A stretch of 6,451 nucleotides of DNA from Actinomycetota bacterium (GTDB lineage Bacteria; Actinomycetota; Thermoleophilia; Solirubrobacterales; Solirubrobacteraceae). The position numbers and the translations under genes are program-made. The stretch spans positions 1 through 6,451 of the forward strand of contig VAWY01000213.1 in the NCBI GenBank assembly GCA_005888335.1. The letters are read 5' to 3'. Numbering within the stretch: position 1 is the first letter of the stretch; each line of letters begins with the position of its first letter. The notes below the pieces were generated by a model. It did no database searches and was not told the origin of the DNA. It saw only the letters and a list, made by a program, of their open reading frames with translations. Positions 1 to 5,360 of the stretch are shown piece after piece.

Positions 1-184
1 CGAACGTGCGCCGTCCGCCGGCGTTGCGCGTCTGCCCGCCGGCGTCGAAGCCGTGCAGCCGCACGACCAGCGGGTGCAGGAGCGTGACGATGTCCACGCG
101 CCGGTACGGCACCCGCTTGTGCTCGAGCATCAGCATCGCCGCGCGGCAGGCGTGCGAACCCGGGATCACGTAGAGCGTGTACAT
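1..184 (-). CDS. Glutathione S-transferase N-terminal (thioredoxin-fold) domain protein, partial
   Basis: The minus strand from the ATG at 184-182 reads 61 codons without a stop to the window edge, so only the N-terminus is present. It begins MYTLYVIPGSHACRAAML and continues with VPYRRVDIVTLLHP. This beta-alpha-beta pattern, with a Ser10/Cys13 pocket (P-G-S-H-A-C), is typical of the glutathione S-transferase N-terminal domain. In that family this half binds the thiol cofactor; the helical substrate domain and the cis-Pro would lie outside the window, so the substrate cannot be inferred. The gene is divergent from a tetR gene with 29 bp between start codons, and the gap holds a perfect palindrome touching this start codon. 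That arrangement suggests it is a target of the neighbouring repressor. No Shine-Dalgarno sequence is visible. A TAnnnT box (TAGCGT, 208-203) would give a very short leader. The fold assignment is fairly sure; the function is open. Confidence 0.75.
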   Translation of the reverse strand, partial: MYTLYVIPGSHACRAAMLMLEHKRVPYRRVDIVTLLHPLVVRLHGFDAGGQTRNAGGRRTF

Positions 185-203
185 ACCGACGGGTCAGTCG
201 GTA
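184..203. promoter_or_regulatory. Probable TetR operator between divergent genes
   Basis: A perfect inverted repeat, TACCGAC (184-190), six-base spacer GGGTCA, GTCGGTA (197-203), fills most of the 29-bp gap between the GST-fold gene and tetR. Its left end overlaps the GST-fold start codon. Its right end overlaps a TAnnnT box (TACGCT, 202-207) placed six bases before the tetR ATG, the spacing expected of a leaderless transcript. A 20-bp palindrome with 7-bp arms is the usual size for a TetR-family operator. Binding here would block both genes, so autoregulation plus control of the GST-fold gene is the natural inference. I did not find the same arms elsewhere in the window. Confidence 0.7.
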
Positions 204-213
204 CGCTATCACG

Positions 214-915
214 ATGGCCGCAACCAGGACGCGCAGACCCCGCGCCGCTCGCCACTCGGGTGAGGAGGCGGACGCGCGTCTGGATCGGCGCACCCGCGCC
301 GCTCGCGCACAACGGCGCGAGGCTCGCGACGAGCTTCTGGCGGCGGCGCTGCGGGTCTTCGCACGCCGGGGGTACCGCGAGGCCGGCGTCGACGAGATCG
401 CCGCCGAGGCCGGCTACTCCAAGGGCGCGCTCTACTGGCACTTCTCCAGCAAGGAGGAGCTGCTCACCGCGCTCCTCGACGAGCGCATCGACGCACCGAT
501 GCGCGACAGGGTCGCCCTGCTCGCCTCGGCGCCGCCGGAGCGCGACATGTCGGTCGAGGCAACCCGGGAGTTCGCTCGGCAGCTCGGCGGGCAGCGCGAG
601 GCCGTGCTGCTCGAGCGCGAGTACTGGACCCTCGCAATCCGCGACCGCGAGCTCCGCGCCCGCTACGCCGAGCGCCAGACGGAGCTTCGCGATGCCCTCG
701 CCGCCGCGATCGAGGCCCGCGCGCGCCACCTCGGGACGCCCGAGCTCACGATGCCGCCGGAGGACGTCGCTCGCATCGTCATGAGCATCATCGGCGGCCT
801 CGCGGTCGATGAGCTGATCGAGCCGGGATCGGTTCGCCCGGCACTCCTCGGCGAGGCCCTCGCCGTCGTCTACGCCGGCTTGGCGGCACGCGCGCAGGGG
901 CACGCAGCCTCCTGA
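214..915 (+). CDS. TetR/AcrR-family transcriptional repressor
   Basis: This is a 233-residue protein, of usual or slightly long TetR length. After a basic, Arg-rich tail (residues 1-36) comes the TetR DNA-binding domain at about residues 37-90: ELLAAALRVFARRGY, then DEIAAEAGYSKGALYWHF (about 60-77), where YSKGALYWHF is the recognition helix with the family's Y-W-H-F signature. The rest is an all-helical ligand-binding and dimerisation domain (about 100-228). It carries no motif that identifies the ligand, although its style resembles the BetI-like C-terminal class. The ATG at 214 lacks a ribosome binding site, but a TAnnnT box sits six bases upstream, consistent with a leaderless mRNA. The palindrome at 184-203 is its likely operator. 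The closest partner is the divergent GST-fold gene; the convergent flavoprotein gene ends 112 bp downstream and need not be a target. The family call is secure; ligand and regulon are unknown. Confidence 0.93.
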   Translation: MAATRTRRPRAARHSGEEADARLDRRTRAARAQRREARDELLAAALRVFARRGYREAGVDEIAAEAGYSKGALYWHFSSKEELLTALLDERIDAPMRDRVALLASAPPERDMSVEATREFARQLGGQREAVLLEREYWTLAIRDRELRARYAERQTELRDALAAAIEARARHLGTPELTMPPEDVARIVMSIIGGLAVDELIEPGSVRPALLGEALAVVYAGLAARAQGHAAS

Positions 916-999
916 ACTCGTCATCGTCGACGGTCGGCCCGCTCAATGCGCGAGGAGCAGCCCTATGAGCAGCACCTTTACGGCGCCGAGCCGACGTCC

Positions 1000-1013
1000 C
1001 CGAACTGGTTCGG
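1000..1013. terminator. Short hairpin between convergent genes, possible terminator
   Basis: CCGAAC (1000-1005) and GTTCGG (1008-1013) form a perfect 14-base palindrome in the 112-bp gap between the convergent tetR and flavoprotein/hydrolase genes. As RNA it would make a 5-bp stem with a CUGG loop. There is no T-tract on either side, so it is at best a weak or factor-assisted bidirectional terminator. The rest of the gap shows no convincing gene. Confidence 0.3.
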
Positions 1014-1027
1014 CAGGCGCGGCCGCG

Positions 1028-3184
1028 CTAAGCGACGGCCACGTCGGCGGTGGCGCCGACCGTGTGCCGCAGGAACGGCTCGACGAGTCTCCCGACTCCG
1101 TCGGGGTCGTCGGCGAACGGCCAGTGGCCGCTGTCGTCGAGTATCGCCACGTCGGCGCTGGGGAAGGCCTCGCGCTGGCGTTCGGCCTGGGCGACCGGGA
1201 TGTACGGGTCGTGCGCGCCCCAGACGACCAGCGCGGGCCGATCGAACGGGCGTAACGCATCGGCGTGGCGGCGCCCGACCGCGGCGGGGTCGCCGGTCGC
1301 GCGGTACAGCCGCAGGATGGCGCGCTTGGTTCCGGCATCCGTGTCGTCGTACATCCGGTCCACGAAGGCCCGCGGCAGTCCGCGCGGGTTGCCATGGCGC
1401 AGCGCGAAGCGCAGGCCGCTTCGTGTCGTGGTGGCCTGGAAGAGCTCGCCGGCGATCGGCGTGCGCCAGATCCGGGCGAGGTAGTGCCAGTGGTAGTCGA
1501 TCAGCGCCCCGGTGTTGATCAGCACCGCGCTGGCGAGGCGGTCGGGGTTGCGCGTCGCCCACTCCAGTCCCCAGGGGCCGCCGAAGTCGTGCAGGACCAG
1601 GTGCGCCCGTTGCACGCCGAGCTGCTCGAGGGCGGTCGCCAGGAAGCGGGCGTACCCTTGCACCGTGTAGTCGAAGTCCGCCGGCTTGCTCGCCTTGCCG
1701 AAGCCGGGCATGTCGAGCGCGAGCGCCCGCGCGAACGGGCCGACGCGCGAGAGCAGGTCGTCCCAGTCGCGCGACGAGCCAGGATTGCCGTGTACGAAGA
1801 CGACGGCCTCGGTCGCGTCGTGCGGGCCGGTGGAAGACAGCGGCACGGTCACCTCGCCGACCGTCACGCGGCTGCGCGCGACGGCGGCCGGCGGTGGCGG
1901 ACCGGCGGCGTGGGGGCCCGTCGGGCGCTCGACGTCGGCGCCGTCTCGGCGCGTCGCCGTCACCTTGATCGCCCGGGCGATCGTGCGCGCGAACTCGGGA
2001 TCCGTCGCCCTGATCGAGCGCGAGCCGAACGCGTGAAAGCCCTCGCCGACCGTCTTGTCCTTCACGCCGGCCGAGAAGAGCAGCTTCTCGAACCCGTTCA
2101 GACGGCGCCCGGTCGCGTAGTCCGAGGTCAGCAGGTAGTGCCCCAGCAGCGCGCGACGATGCCGCTTGCGGTAGCGCTCCAGGGCCGCGTCGACGACGGT
2201 CTCGGACCCGTCGGCCAGCGCCCCGCCAAGCTCTTCTGCGAGCCACTCGCCGGACTGGAACGCGAAGCCGCAGCCCACGCCCCAGAGTGGATCGGCGGCC
2301 ATCGCCGCGTCGCCGACGAAGGCCAGCCCCGGCCCGGCCGCGGGGCGCATCGTGTTAGGCATCTCGAGCTTGCCGAGGATCTTCGACGTGCGCGTACCGC
2401 GCGCCAGATCCGGCGCGTTGGGCAGCCCCCGGAAATAGGCCTCGAAGTTGGCTTCCAGGTCACGCTTGAACCACGAGGCCCGGTCCTTGGTCTGAAACGT
2501 GGCCAGCAGCGTGAGCCCGTCGTCCTGGGGGAACGCGTAGGCGATGTCCGGGTCGAGGAACCAGAAGAGCGTGCGGTCACCCGACACGAGCGGCAGATCC
2601 CGGTAGTAGGCGTAGTAGCCGAAGCGGTCGTGGCGCTTCACGCGCGCCCGGACGCCGGCCATCCGCGCGACGTGGGAGTCGCGGCCGTCAGCGGCGACCA
2701 CCGCGCGCGCGGCGATCTCGCGCTCGGAGCGGTCGCGGCTGCTCAGGCGGACGCCGCTGGGGCGACCGGGGTAGCCGAGCAGGCCCGTGGCCGTATGCCC
2801 GAGCAGGAGGTCCACGCCCGGCGTGGCCGCGGCGAGATCGCGCAGCATCGGGTCGAGCTTCTCGCGGCGGATGTCGTAGCCGTATTTCGGGTGTGGGTAG
2901 TCGGGGCCGGGCACCGGGCGCAGCCAGCCGTACCGGCTCCAGACCTCTAGGCCGTTGCGGACGCCGCCGGCGGCCTCGATCTTCTCGGCGACGCCGAGCC
3001 GCTCGATCGTCGGCGTGGCGCTGGCCTGGATGAAATGGGTGCACATCGTCTTGTAGAAGCCCGGCTCGCCACGGCGCTCAACGAGCGCCACCCGCGCACC
3101 CTGGCGGGCCAACAGCACGGCCGCGGTGCATCCCGCCAGGCTCGCTCCCACCACGGCCACGTCGTACCGCGCCCCGTCGTCCAT
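1028..3184 (-). CDS. FAD-dependent monooxygenase-like / alpha-beta hydrolase fusion protein
   Basis: This 718-residue protein has two enzyme domains in one frame. Residues 1 to about 408 are a flavoprotein-hydroxylase-type FAD domain. It has a Rossmann glycine motif (VVGASLAG, G13/S15/G18) ending in an acidic residue (E36), a DG motif (VVAADGRDS, D166-G167), and the C-terminal GD motif (FVGDAAMAADPLWGVGCG, G291-D292) used for FAD ribityl contact. About 30 Pro/Ala/Arg-rich residues (408-438) link it to an alpha/beta hydrolase (about 438-706). That domain has an oxyanion-hole motif HGNPG (465-469), nucleophile Asp533 in HDFGG, acid Asp659 in GAHDP, and His687 in SGHW. An Asp nucleophile points to the epoxide hydrolase/haloalkane dehalogenase branch, not to esterases. 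A channelled oxidise-then-hydrolyse reaction is plausible but inferred. Both domains look intact. The ATG at 3184 is set by AAGGGAG (3198-3192) seven bases upstream. No signal peptide is seen, so it is probably cytoplasmic. Confidence 0.9.
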   Translation of the reverse strand: MDDGARYDVAVVGASLAGCTAAVLLARQGARVALVERRGEPGFYKTMCTHFIQASATPTIERLGVAEKIEAAGGVRNGLEVWSRYGWLRPVPGPDYPHPKYGYDIRREKLDPMLRDLAAATPGVDLLLGHTATGLLGYPGRPSGVRLSSRDRSEREIAARAVVAADGRDSHVARMAGVRARVKRHDRFGYYAYYRDLPLVSGDRTLFWFLDPDIAYAFPQDDGLTLLATFQTKDRASWFKRDLEANFEAYFRGLPNAPDLARGTRTSKILGKLEMPNTMRPAAGPGLAFVGDAAMAADPLWGVGCGFAFQSGEWLAEELGGALADGSETVVDAALERYRKRHRRALLGHYLLTSDYATGRRLNGFEKLLFSAGVKDKTVGEGFHAFGSRSIRATDPEFARTIARAIKVTATRRDGADVERPTGPHAAGPPPPAAVARSRVTVGEVTVPLSSTGPHDATEAVVFVHGNPGSSRDWDDLLSRVGPFARALALDMPGFGKASKPADFDYTVQGYARFLATALEQLGVQRAHLVLHDFGGPWGLEWATRNPDRLASAVLINTGALIDYHWHYLARIWRTPIAGELFQATTTRSGLRFALRHGNPRGLPRAFVDRMYDDTDAGTKRAILRLYRATGDPAAVGRRHADALRPFDRPALVVWGAHDPYIPVAQAERQREAFPSADVAILDDSGHWPFADDPDGVGRLVEPFLRHTVGATADVAVA

Positions 3185-3191
3185 CGATCGG

Positions 3192-3216
3192 CTCCCTTCG
3201 GGTCAAGGCGACTCTA
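3192..3216 (-). promoter_or_regulatory. Ribosome binding site and candidate -10 box of the fusion gene
   Basis: On the minus strand, AAGGGAG (3198-3192) lies seven bases before the ATG at 3184 and is the clearest ribosome binding site in the window, supporting that start. A TAnnnT box, TAGAGT (3216-3211), lies just upstream and could be the -10 element of a transcript with a leader of about 20 bases. No good -35 hexamer is seen at the matching distance. Confidence 0.45.
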
Positions 3217-3269
3217 TGTCGGGCGATCTCCACACGCCAGCGTCTGGACTCACGACACGTCCTTGGCAC

Positions 3270-3292
3270 CGCGGCACGGCTGACGTGCCGCG
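3270..3292. repeat. Perfect 9-bp inverted repeat upstream of the fusion gene
   Basis: CGCGGCACG (3270-3278) and CGTGCCGCG (3284-3292) are perfect inverted copies separated by GCTGA. The repeat lies 86-108 bases upstream of the minus-strand ATG at 3184, in a gap where no neighbouring gene ends. It is therefore better explained as a regulator-binding site, or an element left from an earlier arrangement, than as a terminator. No T-tract follows on either strand. Confidence 0.45.
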
Positions 3293-3294
3293 AT

Positions 3295-3331
3295 CTTCCG
3301 CGGCGGTTGATCTTGCGAAGATGCCCGGAAG
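3295..3331. repeat. Nested inverted repeat next to the 9-bp palindrome
   Basis: Outer arms CTTCCG (3295-3300) and CGGAAG (3326-3331) enclose a tight inner hairpin, ATCTT (3310-3314), GCG, AAGAT (3318-3322). The structure starts two bases after the preceding palindrome, so the two form one block of dyad symmetry from 3270 to 3331. It precedes both the minus-strand fusion gene and the plus-strand secreted-protein remnant. A role in regulating either is possible but not shown. Confidence 0.3.
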
Positions 3332-3370
3332 GCGCCGTCAAAGGGCTAGGGCGGGGCCGATCATCCAGAC

Positions 3371-3814
3371 GTGTGGTCGCTCATACCCCTCGCTGTCGTG
3401 CTCGTCGCGCTCCCGGGGCCCGGCGGTGCACCGACAGGCTGCACGAACACATGGACCGGGGCCGTCGGAAGCAACGCGTGGTTCACGCCAGGGAACTGGT
3501 CGTCGGGCCGGGCGCCGGTCGCAGGCGATCGTGCGTGTGTCCCGGGCGACGGCACGGTCGACCTGCGCGGCCGCGCCGCGGAAGTCCGTTCACTCGACGT
3601 CCAGGGCGCGCTTCGCATCACCCACGGCTCGTTGCAGATCGACGACGCGGCGAGCCTGTCGTCGATCGCGCGCCTGACGGCGTCGCGCTCCGCGGGGCCT
3701 GCGAGCGCGGCGGCCGATAAGTCGCGTCAGTGGCTTTGCGCATCGCCTCCTGAGCCGGCAGGCCATCGACGAGTCGACGCCGGTCGAGTCTGGCGCGCTC
3801 GCCCTGGGGCCTGA
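3371..3814 (+). pseudogene. Remnant of a large secreted beta-rich surface protein (N-terminus only)
   Basis: The reading frame from the GTG at 3371 begins with a hydrophobic signal-like segment (SLIPLAVVLVAL, ending near Ala20). It then has NTWTGAVGSNAW, GNWSSGRAPVAGD (N42-W43, P49, G52-D53) and short beta-strand runs such as SLDVQGALRITHGSLQI (74-90). 'W..G...W...NW..G..P..GD' is the opening of many long secreted, repeat-built beta-solenoid or adhesin-like proteins, which usually run to many hundreds of residues. Here the pattern ends after about residue 103, and the rest, to the stop at 3812-3814, is low-complexity Arg/Ala/Pro sequence with no such character. The signal segment also lacks basic residues at its start. 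An ATG at 3321 in another frame encodes MPGRRRQRAR, so a frameshift may have separated the real start. I read this as a truncated, probably dead gene; a short secreted protein is the alternative. Confidence 0.45.
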
Positions 3815-3844
3815 CCGCCACCGCTCGACCCGCGCTCCACCGCC

Positions 3845-3970
3845 ATGCCGCCGGGCCCCAAGACCAAGTGCTGCCGGTCAACGCCGCGCTACCGGCGCGG
3901 CCCGGTCGTCCTGGCGGCTGAGCGACGGGGGATCACCGATTTCGTGGCGTCTCCCCAGGACGGCGGCTAA
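3845..3970 (+). CDS. Small ORF resembling a Cys-rich mini-protein, probably degenerate
   Basis: This is a 41-codon frame: MPPGPKTKCCRSTPRYRRG, then PVVLAAERRGITDFVASPQ, ending DGG and TAA. From memory, actinobacteria carry small proteins with a similar opening, of the form K-T-K-C-C-[KR]-x-K-P-R-C-K-R-C-P-V-V, whose four cysteines suggest a metal site. Here the first pair (C9, C10) is kept, but the two cysteines of the second motif are Tyr16 and Gly19, and the frame stops early. No ribosome binding site is seen. It lies in a stretch that also holds a truncated gene, so a decayed copy is the best reading. It could equally be a chance frame, since 41 open codons are common at this G+C content. 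Confidence 0.3.
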   Translation: MPPGPKTKCCRSTPRYRRGPVVLAAERRGITDFVASPQDGG

Positions 3971-4043
3971 CTGCCGCCGCACCTGGAGGGCGTCCCCGAG
4001 TGCCTGCGCCGGTTCGAGCCGCGCTCCTGCGGCGAGTGGTTTG

Positions 4044-5063
4044 ATGCAGCCGATGACCCAGCAGCAGCGGGAGAAGGCGCAGCGGCTCCTCGACGCCCAG
4101 GTCGAGTTCCTCGAGGCGGAGATCGCCGACGAGCGCTTCGCCGAGCTCGTCGAGGAGGAGATCGATCGGGTCCTGAGAGATGCAAGCCAGCTGACCTTGA
4201 GCCAGGTGGTCAGCCGCGACCAGATCAGCGCGGTCGCGCGCAAGTACGCGACGGCAATAGAGATCCACGGCTCCATCCCCGAGCTCATGGGTGAGATCAC
4301 GGAGCGGGTGTACAGCCACCGGGCCCACGATCAGAGCCGCATCGGCGACGTCATCGCCCAGCGGCACGTCGCGGCTCTCGCCGGCAAGCTGCTCACGATG
4401 CGGACGCTGCGCCAGCGCTTGTTCGAGCGGCTGGCCGAGAACCCGCTGGCCGTCACGTGGCTCTCGTGGCTGCTGTATCGCCTGGTGGCAGAGGTCCGCG
4501 AGCGTGCCGAGCACGTGCCGGGCGTGTCGTCGCTGGTGGCCGGCGGCCGGCGGGCGGTGGGAACCGTGGCGCCCGGCGCGGGACGCGACCTCGACCTGCG
4601 ACTGCACGAGCTTGCCGAGCGCGCGGCCCAGCTCGTGCTGCGCAAGGCGGAGCAGTCGAGCGCCGGGGCAACCGATCAGGCGCCGCTGTTCGATGCAGTG
4701 ATGGACCTGTACGCCGATCTCGCCACGGAGCCCGTCAGCCTCTTCCGGCAGGTCGTCTCCCGGGACGACCTCGAGGACCTGCTGGTGATCGGCTACGAAT
4801 TCTGGCTGGACTTTCGGGACACTGACTACCTACGGTCGCTCGTCGATGAGGGCATCGTCTTCTTCTTTGACAAGTACGGAGACTTCACGCTGCGTGACCT
4901 GCTGGCGGAGATGGGGGTGGGGCGGGAGGATCTGGTAGAGGAAGCGCTGCGCTTCGGGCCGCCGGTGATCGCCGTGCTCGCGGAGAACGGGATGCTCGCC
5001 GCCTTCCTTCGCCGCCGCCTCGAGCCGTTCTTCTTCTCGGAAGCCGTGCTGGCGCTTCTGTGA
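4044..5063 (+). CDS. Conserved-looking helical protein of unknown function
   Basis: This is a 339-residue protein with no domain I can name. It is almost entirely alpha-helical, rich in Glu, Arg and Leu, with no signal peptide and no clear membrane span; the segment NPLAVTWLSWLLYRLV (about 133-148) is the most hydrophobic. Distinctive stretches are VVSRDQISAVARKYA (55-69), IHGSIPELMGEI (74-85), the linker HVPGVSSLVAGGRRAVGTVAPG (157-178) and VIGYEFWLDFRDTDYL (248-263). The 'VVSRD' phrase occurs twice (55-59 and 238-242), hinting at an internal duplication. Similar hypothetical proteins seem familiar to me from proteobacteria, but I cannot name a family. Two in-frame codons compete as start: TTG 4041 and ATG 4044. 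A weak GGCGAG (4031-4036) favours ATG 4044; ATG 4053 has no such site. It stands alone, with decayed sequence upstream and the MerB-like gene about 300 bases downstream on the same strand. Confidence 0.85.
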   Translation: MQPMTQQQREKAQRLLDAQVEFLEAEIADERFAELVEEEIDRVLRDASQLTLSQVVSRDQISAVARKYATAIEIHGSIPELMGEITERVYSHRAHDQSRIGDVIAQRHVAALAGKLLTMRTLRQRLFERLAENPLAVTWLSWLLYRLVAEVRERAEHVPGVSSLVAGGRRAVGTVAPGAGRDLDLRLHELAERAAQLVLRKAEQSSAGATDQAPLFDAVMDLYADLATEPVSLFRQVVSRDDLEDLLVIGYEFWLDFRDTDYLRSLVDEGIVFFFDKYGDFTLRDLLAEMGVGREDLVEEALRFGPPVIAVLAENGMLAAFLRRRLEPFFFSEAVLALL

Positions 5064-5088
5064 GCACGCGACGGCGGTGCTAGCCACC

Positions 5089-5220
5089 ATGCGCGGCCAG
5101 GTGGTGACGATGAGCGTGCAGGCCGACAGCGCCGCCGAACGCCAGCTGTCCGAGCAGGCGCGCGACCTCGCCGAGCAGGTCGCCGCGTCCGCGCAGGCGA
5201 TGGCCGAGCTCGCCCACTGA
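5089..5220 (+). CDS. Doubtful 43-codon ORF with coiled-coil composition
   Basis: The ATG at 5089 opens a 43-codon frame beginning MRGQVVTMSVQADSAAERQL and ending AQAMAELAH, with stop TGA at 5218-5220. The pattern of small hydrophobics in RQLSEQARDLAEQVAASAQA gives heptads, suggesting one helix or a short coiled coil, like the tail of a signalling or chemoreceptor-type protein. It starts 25 bases after the stop of the 339-residue gene and has no ribosome binding site. An upstream GTG at 5077 could extend it by four residues. It may be a real small protein, the relic of a longer gene, or chance. Confidence 0.25.
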   Translation: MRGQVVTMSVQADSAAERQLSEQARDLAEQVAASAQAMAELAH

Positions 5221-5227
5221 CGCCGGA

Positions 5228-5243
5228 GCGCCGACGTTGGCGC
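5228..5243 (+). terminator. Hairpin after the plus-strand gene block, possible terminator
   Basis: GCGCCG (5228-5233) and TTGGCGC (5237-5243) can fold into a 6-bp GC-rich stem, one pair being G-U, with an ACGU loop. It lies eight bases after the stop of the small ORF and before the MerB-like gene. There is no T-tract, so intrinsic termination would be weak. It may separate the transcription of the 339-residue gene from that of the MerB-like gene. Confidence 0.3.
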
Positions 5244-5262
5244 CGGGGCGGCCCGCGCGCTG

Positions 5263-5278
5263 ACCGGCCGACCGGCCG
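5263..5278. repeat. 8-bp tandem duplication ACCGGCCG x2 upstream of the MerB-like gene
   Basis: ACCGGCCG occurs twice in direct succession (5263-5270 and 5271-5278), each copy holding the palindrome CGGCCG. It is followed by TAGGGT (5280-5285), which has the TAnnnT form of an actinobacterial -10 box. The pair could be a regulator site for the MerB-like gene, whose start is about 80 bases downstream. It could also be ordinary GC-rich slippage. Confidence 0.25.
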
Positions 5279-5360
5279 ATAGGGTCACATCAGCGATCGA
5301 GGAGGCGCAGGGCGCCGCCCGTGATACCTCTCGTTCTGCCGCGGATGCGACACTCCGTCG

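Noticed and set aside
184..203. Palindrome as a terminator
   Set aside because: It lies between two divergent start codons, where termination makes no sense; an operator fits better.
978..2246. 422-codon minus-strand frame overlapping the fusion gene
   Set aside because: It is another frame of the same coding DNA, dominated by Arg and Ala with no recognisable motif.
1265..2950. 561-codon open frame on the plus strand opposite the fusion gene
   Set aside because: It is a GC-driven antisense shadow. It is Arg/Ala/Gly/Val-rich with no domain, while the minus strand carries clear flavoprotein and hydrolase motifs throughout.
3933..4607. 224-codon minus-strand frame
   Set aside because: It is a shadow of the 339-residue gene, composed largely of mirrored Glu/Leu/Arg codons with no domain.
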